Origin: Gammaproteobacteria bacterium
GTDB taxonomy: Bacteria; Pseudomonadota; Gammaproteobacteria; QNFE01
Length of the DNA stretch: 64,000 nucleotides
Assembly (NCBI GenBank): GCA_003645455.1
Contig: QNFE01000007.1
Span: 1-64,000, forward strand
Direction: 5' to 3'
Positions 21,790 to 31,999 of the stretch are shown piece after piece. Every line of letters begins with the position of its first letter. The stretch's first letter is position 1. The notes under the pieces are model-generated. The model did not search any database. It had not been told where the DNA came from and worked only from the letters and a program-made list of their open reading frames with translations. Position numbers and translations under genes: made by a program.

Positions 21790-22605
21790 ATGATTTCAAA
21801 AATAAAAATATCAATACTGTTATCTATAATTATCAACATCAAAATGATTGGTGGTTTATCAGCAACCCAATTAGTTGATGAAAATATACAAGAGCAAAAC
21901 AAAGACAAAAAATCTTTAAAAATAACTCTTAACAACGAAAAGAAAATAATTTACCGTAAAAAGAGAGAACAAAAATATAGAGTTAAAAAAAGCAAGTTAA
22001 GGTTTAGAGGACGAAAACCAAAATTCAGAAGGTTAAAAACCACAAAAGAGCAATCAACCAGAAATCATTCTTTGTTTTTTGGTTTAGGGGCGGATAATTT
22101 TTCTATCAATAAAATTGACAAAACAAAAATCAAAAGTGATGCAACATCAAAAGGTTTTGTAATCGGCATATCAACCCCTGTCACAGAAAGTGTCCATTTG
22201 CAAACATATATTGGCTCATACACCGGAGCAAATTATAGTATGGATGGCATTGATGCCCCTATGTGGACAGACTCAAAAATCAAAACTATGGGTTTTGATA
22301 TTGACAAACGATTTATTTCTATCAACAATCATTATTTTAGTCTTATGGCTGGCATAAAATACCGCCAAATGATAACAACAATGGGGAGAAATTGGAGCGA
22401 TAATGAATATAAAATGACCTCATTTTCATTACCAATTGGTTTGGGTATGGGTTTTCAAATCAATAAATCTATGATATTTTTTATTCAAGCATCAAAAGAT
22501 GTGGCATATATCAGCAAACGCATAGAGATAGGCAAAGCAAGGGCAGATAAAACACCAACAGAATTAACAAATTTTAACTTTGGAGTCTCATATGAGTTAT
22601 TTTAA
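21790..22605 (+). CDS. Putative outer-membrane beta-barrel protein
   Basis: N-terminal hydrophobic segment; alternating strands 'SLFFGLGADNFSINKI', terminal aromatic 'FNFGVSYELF'. Confidence 0.6.
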   Translation: MISKIKISILLSIIINIKMIGGLSATQLVDENIQEQNKDKKSLKITLNNEKKIIYRKKREQKYRVKKSKLRFRGRKPKFRRLKTTKEQSTRNHSLFFGLGADNFSINKIDKTKIKSDATSKGFVIGISTPVTESVHLQTYIGSYTGANYSMDGIDAPMWTDSKIKTMGFDIDKRFISINNHYFSLMAGIKYRQMITTMGRNWSDNEYKMTSFSLPIGLGMGFQINKSMIFFIQASKDVAYISKRIEIGKARADKTPTELTNFNFGVSYELF

Positions 22606-24577
22606 ACCATTATTTTTATTTTTAATAACAGTTGTAGCTTGTAGTGAAGAGCATGATATTTCTTCCTCAAAAGATTTGCCAAAATATATCCAAGCAGCAC
22701 TATCAATCAACGGCACCCAAAAAACTGCCACAGATGCAGACTTCACCTTTACCACCACAGGAGGCAATGGCACAGGGGCTTTATCTTGGCTTTCAACCAA
22801 TACCAGTGTTGCCACAATCAATGCCAACACAGGTTTAATCCATATCATAAAAGCAGGCAATACAACCATCAAAACCATCAAAGCAACCGATGATATTTAT
22901 AACACCTCAAATCAAGCAAGTTATAATCTTGTTATCAACAAAGCCAACCAAGCAGCACTATCAATCAACGGCACCCAAAAAACTGCCACAGATGCAGATT
23001 TTACTTTTACCACCACAGGAGGTAATGGCACAGGAGCTTTATCTTGGGTTTCAACCAATACCAGTGTTGCCACAATAAATGCCAGCACAGGTTTAATTCA
23101 TATATTAAAAGCAGGCAACGCAACCATCAAAACCACCAAAGCTACTGATAACAAATACAATGCCTCAAATCAAGCAAGTTATAATCTTGTTATCAACAAA
23201 GCCAATCAGACCACACTATCAATCAACGGCACCCAAAAAACTGCCACAGATGCAGATTTTACTTTTACCACCACAGGAGGTAATGGCACAGGAGCTTTAT
23301 CTTGGGAATCAACTAACACCGGCATTGCTACAATCAATGCCGATACAGGTTTAATTCATATCATAAAAGCAGGCAATACAACCATCAAAACCACCAAAGC
23401 TACCGATGATATTTATAACACCTCAAATCAAGCAAGTTATAATCTTGTTATCAACAAAGCCAATCAAGCAACATTATCAATCGGAGGAGATATTACTAAA
23501 AAAATTGGTCACTATAATGGTGTTGTCAATGTTACTGGTGGGTCAACAGGTGGAACAGTGTCATATGATTCAAGTCATGAAACAATTGCTACCATAAACT
23601 TATCTGGAAAAATTACTTTGGTGGCAACAGGTGTAACAAGAATATATGCCACAATGCAAGGAGATGATAAATTTAATGATGTTATTGCATCTTTTGTATT
23701 AACAGTCATTGATCCTATAAAAATATATGCCTCTCATGGCGATTTTAGAGGAGGAGATAGTATGCGACCAACCAGAACTGCAATTGCCAATATGATAAAA
23801 ACATGGAATCCTGAAAGAGTTTTGTTTTGTGGAGATAATTATGATGTCGGTCATTACAGAGATTTAACACCTTTTGAATCTGCGGATAAACAAGTAGGAG
23901 AATTGTGGCATAATAAAATGTTACCTTATAAAGGCATATACGGAGACTCATCAATTGACATGAATAGAGTTTTACCTGTTATCGGCAACCATGAGTTATA
24001 TGGAGGCGGAAACAATGATCTTTATGCTAATTATTTTGGTGTAGATCAAGTTGATAAGTTTTTATATAATCAAATGCCAGGTTATGGAGGCAGAGTATAC
24101 GAATATAAAGATGAAAACATCCATTGGTTTGTGTTAGATAGCAATAGACATGATTTTACCACTATCAACAATCCTCAAATGAATTGGATTAAACCTAAAA
24201 TTATGGCATCTGATGCAAGTTGGAAAATTGTATCTTTTCATCATCCTCCTTATTCATTAAGAAGAGGTGATGTGCCTGCCAGAGACACAAATTATGGCTG
24301 GGATGCTATGGGTGTTGATTTTGTAATCAATGGACACGACCACAACTATCAAAGAATAACAGTTCCAGGTCAAAGTAATACGGTCTTTATAATCAATGGT
24401 GCAGGTGGAACAGGTTTGTATTCATTTACAGGTAGCACAACAGCCACTGTGCATGCAAAAAATGACACAGATTATGGTGCATTAAAAATTATTGTCTCAT
24501 ATTGTAAAATTACAACAGAATATTATTTAAAAAATGGCAATTTATTTGATAGTTATTCAAAGCAAAAATGTTTATAG
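22592..24577 (+). CDS. Secreted lipoprotein: tandem bacterial Ig-like domains plus calcineurin-like metallophosphoesterase
   Basis: Lipobox LITVVAC; repeated Ig-like ALSINGTQKTATDADFTFTTTGGNGTGALSW...; phosphoesterase motifs CGDNYD, GNHELYG, FHHPPYS, NGHDHNY. Confidence 0.88.
   Translation: MSYFKPLFLFLITVVACSEEHDISSSKDLPKYIQAALSINGTQKTATDADFTFTTTGGNGTGALSWLSTNTSVATINANTGLIHIIKAGNTTIKTIKATDDIYNTSNQASYNLVINKANQAALSINGTQKTATDADFTFTTTGGNGTGALSWVSTNTSVATINASTGLIHILKAGNATIKTTKATDNKYNASNQASYNLVINKANQTTLSINGTQKTATDADFTFTTTGGNGTGALSWESTNTGIATINADTGLIHIIKAGNTTIKTTKATDDIYNTSNQASYNLVINKANQATLSIGGDITKKIGHYNGVVNVTGGSTGGTVSYDSSHETIATINLSGKITLVATGVTRIYATMQGDDKFNDVIASFVLTVIDPIKIYASHGDFRGGDSMRPTRTAIANMIKTWNPERVLFCGDNYDVGHYRDLTPFESADKQVGELWHNKMLPYKGIYGDSSIDMNRVLPVIGNHELYGGGNNDLYANYFGVDQVDKFLYNQMPGYGGRVYEYKDENIHWFVLDSNRHDFTTINNPQMNWIKPKIMASDASWKIVSFHHPPYSLRRGDVPARDTNYGWDAMGVDFVINGHDHNYQRITVPGQSNTVFIINGAGGTGLYSFTGSTTATVHAKNDTDYGALKIIVSYCKITTEYYLKNGNLFDSYSKQKCL
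22701..23474 (+). repeat. Three in-frame 258-bp (86-aa) tandem repeats
   Basis: tatcaatcaacggcaccc begins at 22701, 22959, 23217; a fourth diverged unit begins at 23475. Confidence 0.95.
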
Positions 24578-24735
24578 AGACCTTTGCATAATTCAAGTGC
24601 TGTTTAGAGAGGACAGAAAATAGTGCATTTTTATAGCAAAAATAAGGAAAATGGCAAGTCCTTTGACGAGTTTTTGCTATAAGCATATGTAATCTATTTG
24701 TTTTATAAATTGTGCTTGAATTATGCAAAGATCTC
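24577..24735. mobile_element. 159-bp MITE, copy 2 (inverted relative to copy 1)
   Basis: GAGACCTTTGCATAATTCAAG...CTTGAATTATGCAAAGATCTC; flanked by TTATA on both sides. Confidence 0.88.
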
Positions 24736-24889
24736 TTATAATTTAAACTAATAAGCTATTGACAAATGAGTGTTGGGCGGCATATATCCGCAGACATGAT
24801 ATTTAATTCGTAAAAGTTAAAAATATTTGCTATTATAACATTTTTTATAATTCGTGCAAAGGTCTTATAAAATACTTAAATACAAAACT

Positions 24890-26047
24890 ATGAAAAAAAT
24901 ATCACCTACCATAAAACTCTGTCAGAAGTTAATTCAACAACAATCAATTACCCCAGATGACAGCAAATGTTTGCCTATAATAGCTGATAGATTAAAAAAA
25001 ATAGGCTTTAAAAATGAATTTTTAAAATTTGACAAGGTTAATAATTTATATAGCAGGTTTGGAGATAAAAGCCCATTATTATTATTTGCAGGGCATACAG
25101 ATGTTGTGCCAACAGGGGATCAAAACCTATGGGATGAACCACCATTTAGTGGTAATATTATAAAAGATGATAATGGCGACGATATTTTATATGGTCGTGG
25201 TAGTGCTGATATGAAAGGAGGCATCGCAGCTTTTGTCGTGGCTGTTGAAGAGTTTTTAAAAAACAACACAAACTTTAAAGGCTCAATTGGCTTTTTATTA
25301 ACCGCCGATGAGGAGGCAGAGGCAGTTGATGGCACCATCAAAGTTATTGAAGTTTTGCAAAAAAGAGCAGAGATAATTGATTATTGTCTGCTTGGCGAGC
25401 CATCATGCAAAAAGATAATAGGTGATGAGATAAAAATAGGCAGAAGAGGCTCACTTAGTTTAAAACTTACCATAATCGGCAAACAAGGACATGTTGCCTA
25501 CCCACATCTTGCCCAAAACCCTATTCATAATGCAACCGCTTTTTTAGATGAGATATGTCATCATAAATGGGATGATGGTAATGAGAGCTTTCCACCCAGC
25601 ACTTTTCAAATCTCTAACATAAAGTCCGGCACCGGAGCCACTAATGTTATTCCAGCAGATATGATTATTGAGGCAAATTTCAGATTTTCAACAGCCCAAA
25701 CTCCGGCATCACTTCAAGAAAAAACGATAAAAATGCTCCAAAAATATGGTTTAAAATATGATCTAAAATGGACTCTATCAGGCAATAGTTTTTTAAGTGT
25801 TCCTGGTAAATTAGTGGAGGCTACCACAAATGCTATTTATAAAATAACAGGTTTAAGAACAAAATTATCAACAACAGGTGGCACATCAGATGGCAGGTTT
25901 ATCGCCCCTACCGGAGCCGAGACGATTGAATTGGGGCTGTTAAATGAGACAATTCATCAAATAAATGAGCGAGTAAAAACTGCAGATTTAAATATTCTAA
26001 ACGATATTTATTGTAATTTATTAACAGAAATACTAACCATAAAATAA
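24890..26047 (+). CDS. dapE: Succinyl-diaminopimelate desuccinylase
   Basis: LLFAGHTDVVPTGD...WDEPPFSG, GRGSADMKGGIAAFVVA, TADEEAEAVDGT. Confidence 0.94.
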   Translation: MKKISPTIKLCQKLIQQQSITPDDSKCLPIIADRLKKIGFKNEFLKFDKVNNLYSRFGDKSPLLLFAGHTDVVPTGDQNLWDEPPFSGNIIKDDNGDDILYGRGSADMKGGIAAFVVAVEEFLKNNTNFKGSIGFLLTADEEAEAVDGTIKVIEVLQKRAEIIDYCLLGEPSCKKIIGDEIKIGRRGSLSLKLTIIGKQGHVAYPHLAQNPIHNATAFLDEICHHKWDDGNESFPPSTFQISNIKSGTGATNVIPADMIIEANFRFSTAQTPASLQEKTIKMLQKYGLKYDLKWTLSGNSFLSVPGKLVEATTNAIYKITGLRTKLSTTGGTSDGRFIAPTGAETIELGLLNETIHQINERVKTADLNILNDIYCNLLTEILTIK

Positions 26048-26167
26048 AATAATTTGCATTCTTTTTTTTGCTGTTGTATAATAACAGATTTTTTCGCGCT
26101 GGTGTAAATGTTGTCTCCGACCCAGTCGAATAGCAGTTTTAATTTTAACTTAAACGGGAGTATATAA

Positions 26168-26365
26168 ATGCCAAAACTAAAAACCAACCGCGGAGCGGCT
26201 AAAAGGTTTTCCAAAACATCCTCTGGTAGATTTAAATGCAAGAGGTCTCATTTGCGTCATATTTTAACCAAAAAATCAACCAAAAGAAAACGCGGTTTGC
26301 GTGATACTGACTATGTTGATGCAGCTGATGTTGCTATGGTTAGAAGAATGTTACCTTTTTCATAA
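26168..26365 (+). CDS. rpmI: 50S ribosomal protein L35
   Basis: [45 protein letters not shown]. Confidence 0.97.
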   Translation: MPKLKTNRGAAKRFSKTSSGRFKCKRSHLRHILTKKSTKRKRGLRDTDYVDAADVAMVRRMLPFS

Positions 26366-26393
26366 CAAATTTAATTATACAGGAGAATAAAAA

Positions 26394-26747
26394 ATGCCAA
26401 GAGTAAAAAGAGGTGTCACGGCCCATGCACGCCACAAAAAAGTCTTAAAAAAAGCCAAAGGTTATTACGGAGCTCGTTCAAAAGTTTACCGGGTCGCTAA
26501 ACAAGCTGTCACCAAAGCAGGACAATATGCTTATCGTGACCGCAAGCAAAGAAAAAGACAATTTCGTGCTTTATGGATTGTCCGCATCAATGCAGCTGTG
26601 CGCCCATTTGACTTATCATATAGCCGTTTTATGAATGGTTTGAAAAAAGCCCAGATAGAAATAGATCGAAAAGTTTTATCTGATATGGCAATTTTTGATA
26701 AACCAGGCTTTGCAAAAATTGTCGAAATAGTCAAAAAAGAACTCTGA
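26394..26747 (+). CDS. rplT: 50S ribosomal protein L20
   Basis: [39 protein letters not shown]. Confidence 0.97.
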   Translation: MPRVKRGVTAHARHKKVLKKAKGYYGARSKVYRVAKQAVTKAGQYAYRDRKQRKRQFRALWIVRINAAVRPFDLSYSRFMNGLKKAQIEIDRKVLSDMAIFDKPGFAKIVEIVKKEL

Positions 26748-26757
26748 TAAAAATAAA

Positions 26758-27774
26758 ATGGGAGATATTTTAACCCTAACACAAAAAGCTCTAAAAGACA
26801 TAGATGAATCTGCATCTTCTATTGAGTTGGAATCCTTGCGCCTGCAATATCTCGGCAAAAAAGGATCAATATCTTTATTATTGCAATCAATAGGAGCCAT
26901 GCCTTTACAAAAAAGAGGGCAATTTGGCTCTGATGTTAATGTTGCTAAAAATAAAATTTCAACACAAATACAAGAAAAAAGTAAACTCATAAAAGAGCAA
27001 CTTTTAGAAAAAAAACTGCAAAGTGAAGTTTTAGATTTAACTCTACCTGGTAGAAAACATAACAAAGGATCACTGCACCCTGTCACTCTTACCCTAAACC
27101 GCATCAATGATTTTTTTATATCTCTTGGTTTTGAAAAAGTAAAAGGCGATGAAATTGAGGATGAATATCATAATTTTGAAGCTTTAAATATCCCCAAATC
27201 ACACCCTGCTCGTGCCATGCACGACACCTTTTACTTTCCAGATGGAAGACTGCTTAGGACTCATACATCAAGTGCCCAAATCCACCAAATGGAGAACAAC
27301 GAACCTCCTCATCAGGTCATATCTCCTGGACGTGTTTATCGTTGTGATTCTGATTTAACTCATACCCCTATGTTTCATCAAGTTGAAGGATTGTGGATAG
27401 ATAAAAAAATAACCTTTGCAAATTTATTGGCAAATTTAGAATTATTTTTAAAAACTTTTTTTGAAGACGAAGATTTAAAAATTCGTGCCCGTCCATCATA
27501 TTTTCCTTTTACTGAACCATCCGCTGAAATTGATATTTGTTGTGTTATGTGTGAGGGAGAGGGATGTAGAGTGTGCTCTGGGTCAGGATGGATAGAGGTA
27601 TTAGGGTGTGGAATGGTGCATCCGAATGTCCTAAAGATGATGAAGATTGACAACAACAAATATCAAGGATATGCGTTTGGTTTGGGAGTTGAAAGATTAG
27701 CAATGTTATATTATGGAATATCAGATTTACGACTATTTTTTGAAAATGATCTGCGTTTTTTGAGGCAATTTTAA
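26758..27774 (+). CDS. pheS: Phenylalanyl-tRNA synthetase alpha subunit
   Basis: HPARAMHDTFYFPDGRLLRTHTSSAQIH; GCGMVHPNVL; FGLGVERLAML. Confidence 0.97.
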   Translation: MGDILTLTQKALKDIDESASSIELESLRLQYLGKKGSISLLLQSIGAMPLQKRGQFGSDVNVAKNKISTQIQEKSKLIKEQLLEKKLQSEVLDLTLPGRKHNKGSLHPVTLTLNRINDFFISLGFEKVKGDEIEDEYHNFEALNIPKSHPARAMHDTFYFPDGRLLRTHTSSAQIHQMENNEPPHQVISPGRVYRCDSDLTHTPMFHQVEGLWIDKKITFANLLANLELFLKTFFEDEDLKIRARPSYFPFTEPSAEIDICCVMCEGEGCRVCSGSGWIEVLGCGMVHPNVLKMMKIDNNKYQGYAFGLGVERLAMLYYGISDLRLFFENDLRFLRQF

Positions 27775-27777
27775 ACT

Positions 27778-30162
27778 ATGAAAATTAGCGAAAATTGGTT
27801 ACGAGAATGGGTCAATCCTGCAATCAGTAATGAAAAGTTGCAACAACAATTAACAATGTTGGGTTTGGAGGTAGAGAGCTCAAAACCTCTTGATGTGTTG
27901 GATAAATTAGTAATTGTAGCACAGGTTTTAAGTGTGGAGCCTCATCCTAATGCCGATAAATTAAATCTATGTGAAGTAGATACTGGATTAGAAAAACTAC
28001 AAATTATTTGTGGTGCTAAAAATGTCAAAAAAGGCATTAAAATTCCCTTAGCACAGGTAGGTTCCGTATTAGGAGAAAATTTTAAAATAAAACCTGCTAA
28101 GTTGCGAGGGATAGAATCAAATGGAATGATATGCTCTGCATCTGAATTAGGCTTTGAAAACAAATCAGATGGCATTATGATCTTGCCAGATGATGCACCC
28201 ATCGGAACAAAAATCAACGATTATCTGCAATTAAAAGACAATATTATAGATGTTGATGTTACTCCTAATCGTGGCGATTGTTTGTCAATTCGTGGTATAG
28301 CTCGTGAAATATCCGCTAAAAACCATATTAAATTTAAAGATTTTACAGATAACAATAACTACATTGATAATAACGATATTTTTGAGTTTGATAATATGGA
28401 GCCTGACAGTTGTCCTGTTTATTCCTGCCAAATTATCAAAAATATAAACCCAACCATTGCAAGCCCCATAGAGTGGGCAGAAAAACTTCGTCGTTGTGGT
28501 TTAAAATCTATAAATCCTATTGTTGACATTACAAACCTATCTCTTTTAGAATTAGGTCAGCCTATGCATGCATATGATCTGGATAAAATTAGCGGAAAAA
28601 TAGAAATAAGATTTAGCAAAAAAGATGAAAAAATTATTTTATTAGATAAAAAAGAATGCAAATTAGCAGAAAAAACTTTAGTAATTGCAGATGATAATGG
28701 AGCAATTGGCATAGCGGGAATTATGGGAGGATACTCTACCTCTGTAACAGATAAAACAAAAAATATTCTTTTGGAGGCTGCTTTTTTTACTCCTGCGGTT
28801 ATGGCATCAGTTGCTCGTAAATATGCTTTAAATACTGATGCTTCAATGAGATTTGAAAGAGGAGTAGATCCCTTTATTGCCGATAGCAGTTTTAAATTTG
28901 CTAATAAGTGTTTTATGCAGGTTTATAAAAATAATTGCAAAATTGGCAAAATAAATAAAAATGCACATGAATTTAAACAACTTGAAATAAATCTACCTCA
29001 TAAAAAAATTAAAAAACTATTAGGTGTTTCGATTAAAGCGAAAAATGCCGTAGAAATTTTAAATAATTTGCAAATCAACAGTTCCTTAAAAAACAACAAG
29101 ATAATATCCTATGCTCCATCACATAGGTTTGATATAAAACAAAGTGAAGACCTAATAGAAGAAATTATCCGTTTATATGGTTATGATAATATAAAACGCA
29201 AATCAGCAAAAATAAAACCAATATTTAAAAAACTAATAAACAAAAAAGAAGAGCGGAAGATCAAAAACAAACTTATTCACAATGGTTTCAATGAAACGAT
29301 CTCTTATAGTTTTATTGATGATTCTATGCACGATTTAATCTACCAAAATGTAGAAAAAATAAAACTCATTAACCCAATATCATCTGATATGTCGATAATG
29401 AGATATGGACTGCTTCCAGGCTTGTTAAACTCTTTAATACACAACATAAAACACCAAAATTCATCGGTTAAATTCTTTGAAACTGGTAATATATTTAGTG
29501 TTAACGATAAAATAATTAAACAAAAAAGTTGTCTTTGTGTTTTGATAAGTGGTAATATAACAAATCGTAGTTGGAGCGATAAAACAAGAGGGTTTGATTT
29601 TTACGATATAAAAGGCATTACAAAAATGCTAATACCATCATCGGCAGACTCTGAATCTTGTCAATTTGTAACATCAAATGAATTATTTTTGCATCCAAAA
29701 CAAGGGTTAGATATAAAACTCAACAACAAGAAAATAGGATTTTTTGGTAAATTACACCCAAAAATAACAGAAAAACTAACAATAGAAAGGGATGTTTTTG
29801 TATGTCAGTTAGATTTATTTGCCATAAAAAAATCTAAAAAAAAGATAAAACAATATAATAAATTTAGTAGGTACCCTGTGATAAAAAGAGATTTTGCTAT
29901 AGTTTTAGATAGCAATATTTTATCATCTGATGTTGTAAGGGTTATACAGCAATCGGATCACAAGTATATCAAAGACATCAGTGTTTTTGATGTATGGACC
30001 GACAACAACATAGGGATTAACAAAAAAAGCCTTGCATTTTCTTTGACTATGCAGGACAATAACAGAACTTTAACTGACAAAATGGCACAGGATGATATAC
30101 ACCAAGTTATGCAAAATTTATCACAAAAACTTAATGCTAAGTTAAGAAATGAAAAACTATGA
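27778..30162 (+). CDS. pheT: Phenylalanyl-tRNA synthetase beta subunit
   Basis: VDVTPNRGDCLSIRGIAREI; GIMGGYSTSVTDKTKNILLEAAFF. Confidence 0.96.
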   Translation: MKISENWLREWVNPAISNEKLQQQLTMLGLEVESSKPLDVLDKLVIVAQVLSVEPHPNADKLNLCEVDTGLEKLQIICGAKNVKKGIKIPLAQVGSVLGENFKIKPAKLRGIESNGMICSASELGFENKSDGIMILPDDAPIGTKINDYLQLKDNIIDVDVTPNRGDCLSIRGIAREISAKNHIKFKDFTDNNNYIDNNDIFEFDNMEPDSCPVYSCQIIKNINPTIASPIEWAEKLRRCGLKSINPIVDITNLSLLELGQPMHAYDLDKISGKIEIRFSKKDEKIILLDKKECKLAEKTLVIADDNGAIGIAGIMGGYSTSVTDKTKNILLEAAFFTPAVMASVARKYALNTDASMRFERGVDPFIADSSFKFANKCFMQVYKNNCKIGKINKNAHEFKQLEINLPHKKIKKLLGVSIKAKNAVEILNNLQINSSLKNNKIISYAPSHRFDIKQSEDLIEEIIRLYGYDNIKRKSAKIKPIFKKLINKKEERKIKNKLIHNGFNETISYSFIDDSMHDLIYQNVEKIKLINPISSDMSIMRYGLLPGLLNSLIHNIKHQNSSVKFFETGNIFSVNDKIIKQKSCLCVLISGNITNRSWSDKTRGFDFYDIKGITKMLIPSSADSESCQFVTSNELFLHPKQGLDIKLNNKKIGFFGKLHPKITEKLTIERDVFVCQLDLFAIKKSKKKIKQYNKFSRYPVIKRDFAIVLDSNILSSDVVRVIQQSDHKYIKDISVFDVWTDNNIGINKKSLAFSLTMQDNNRTLTDKMAQDDIHQVMQNLSQKLNAKLRNEKL

Positions 30163-30485
30163 CAATTACTAAAGCTGATATATCAAATATGATTAGCAAT
30201 GAGTTGGGTCTTAGCAAAAAAGATACCGTGAAAATAGTAGATTTGTTTTTCGGTGAAATTTCCACAATTTTGCAAAAAGGAGAAGATGTAAAGTTATCGG
30301 GTTTTGGTAACTTTGTTTTAACAGATAAAAAACCAAGGCCTGGTCGAAATCCGAGGACATCTGAGTTAGTTATGATAGATGCTCGCAGGGTTGTAACATT
30401 TAAGGCTAGTAAAAAACTTAAAATGAGGATAAAAATATATGCTGGACGTAAACCACAACATATTAGAAACTACAATACCAAGTAA
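30159..30485 (+). CDS. ihfA: Integration host factor alpha subunit
   Basis: HU/IHF family; LSGFGNFVLTDKKPRPGRNPRTSELVMIDARRVVTFKASKKLK; pheT-linked. Confidence 0.92.
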   Translation: MTITKADISNMISNELGLSKKDTVKIVDLFFGEISTILQKGEDVKLSGFGNFVLTDKKPRPGRNPRTSELVMIDARRVVTFKASKKLKMRIKIYAGRKPQHIRNYNTK

Positions 30486-30804
30486 GAAATATTTTTCGAT
30501 TGGAGAGGTTAGCAAGTTATGTGGTGTTTTGCCACATGTGTTACGTTATTGGGAAGAAGAATTCCCACAGTTATCTCCTGTGAAAAAAAAAGGCAATCGC
30601 CGTTATTACCGTCATTCAGATATAAAATTAGTCCTTAAAATAAAATATGTTCTTCATGATCAAGGTCTTACTATAAGCGGTGCTAACAAATATTTTTTAT
30701 CAGAAAAAAGCAATTCAAATAAAAATTCTACTAATAAAAACTATAGGATAAAAAAAGATTTGGAAGAGATTCTTGATATCCTAAGTTCAAATACCATCAT
30801 ATAA
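30439..30804 (+). CDS. MerR-family transcriptional regulator
   Basis: YFSIGEVSKLCGVLPHVLRYWEEEFPQLSPVKKKGNRRYYRHSDI; downstream of ihfA. Confidence 0.88.
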   Translation: MLDVNHNILETTIPSKKYFSIGEVSKLCGVLPHVLRYWEEEFPQLSPVKKKGNRRYYRHSDIKLVLKIKYVLHDQGLTISGANKYFLSEKSNSNKNSTNKNYRIKKDLEEILDILSSNTII

Positions 30805-30825
30805 AACCACTTCTAATCTTTTATA

Positions 30826-30899
30826 CGGGGCGTAGCGCAGTTTGGTAGCGTACCTGCATGGGGTGCAGGTGGTCAGAGGTTCAAATCCTCTCGTCCCGA
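30826..30899 (+). tRNA. tRNA-Pro (GGG)
   Basis: CGGGGCG/CGTCCCG acceptor pairing, CCTGC-ATGGGGT-GCAGG anticodon arm, ggttcaaatcc T-arm. Confidence 0.93.
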
Positions 30900-30939
30900 T
30901 CAAATTTACCTATCCCTATCATAAAAACAAAATACACAA

Positions 30940-31440
30940 ATGACTCAAGAGCAAAAAGATAAACGTTTTATGCAAATTGCCCTCAATGAGGCAGAAAAAG
31001 CTTTTTTAAAAGATGAGGTGCCAATTGGTGCTATTTGTGTGATTGATAATGAGATAATAAGTTGCAACCATAACAGAGTGATAACATTAAATGATGCCAC
31101 AGCTCATGCAGAGGTTCTTGTATTGCAAGATGCCATGAAAAAAATAAACAATTATCGCACAAAAAACTTGCATCTTTACATCACAAAAGAGCCTTGTTGT
31201 ATGTGTGCAGGAGCTATAATTCATGCCAGAGTCGATAGGGTAATAATAGGAACTATGGATAAAAAATCAGGTGCCGCTTTATCAAATTTTCAAATTTTAA
31301 AAAATGATATTTTAAATCATAAACCAAAAATAACAACTAACATCCTCGCAGATAAATCAAAGAACATTTTGCAATTATTCTTTCAGCAAAAAAGAAAAAA
31401 TATTATAAAAAAACATCATAACAAATCAAGTTTTTTGTAG
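30940..31440 (+). CDS. tadA: tRNA-specific adenosine deaminase
   Basis: DATAHAEVLVLQDA, EPCCMCAGAIIHARV. Confidence 0.93.
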   Translation: MTQEQKDKRFMQIALNEAEKAFLKDEVPIGAICVIDNEIISCNHNRVITLNDATAHAEVLVLQDAMKKINNYRTKNLHLYITKEPCCMCAGAIIHARVDRVIIGTMDKKSGAALSNFQILKNDILNHKPKITTNILADKSKNILQLFFQQKRKNIIKKHHNKSSFL

Positions 31441-31991
31441 TCAGATGGTTTGTTAATATTTAATATCTTTTTTTTTTGTTTTGATAGTTGGCACCATATA
31501 GGGTCGTTTTGATTAAACCATGGAAATACTCTGTTATTGTTTTTTGATAAATAAGATTCTAATGATTTTTTATATGATAGAGGTATGAGGCATATTAGCG
31601 GTTGTTTTCTAATTCCATCAGTGCAACAAATTATTTTTTGTGGGTTTTTTATAGCTTATTTTTTTAAGGATTGGAGTATTTTTTGGTCTAATTTCGGGCT
31701 ATCAACTGGAATTACAAACAAATAATCAGCATCAGTTAATCTCATAATGGTTTTTATTCCCTCTAATGGTCCCATATAACCTTGTTTGTCATCCCTTATG
31801 GTCTCTATGCCTATGGTTTTGTACTCTTGATGGTTGCTGTTGCTATTGATAAAAATTTTACGGACATTGTTTTTGAATTCATTATAAAGAGCGGTCGCAA
31901 ACGGTTTATTGTTTATTACCAGCAAACCTTTGTTTTTGTTATTGAAGCGACTTCCTTTGCCACCTGCTAAAATTATTGCATCAATTACCAT
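31416..31991 (-). pseudogene. mobA: Molybdenum cofactor guanylyltransferase with an in-frame TAA at 31656-31658
   Basis: IILAGGKGSRFNNKNKGLLVI...GPLEGI...VDSPKL...QSLKK*AIKNPQKIICCTDGIRKQPLICLIPLSYKKSLESYLSKNNNRVFPWF; both halves in the same frame. Confidence 0.85.
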
Positions 31992-31999
31992 TGTATTTA

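Noticed and set aside
22644-23597. Four ~63-aa plus ORFs inside the Ig repeats
   Set aside because: Alternate-frame readings of the same 258-bp tandem repeats.
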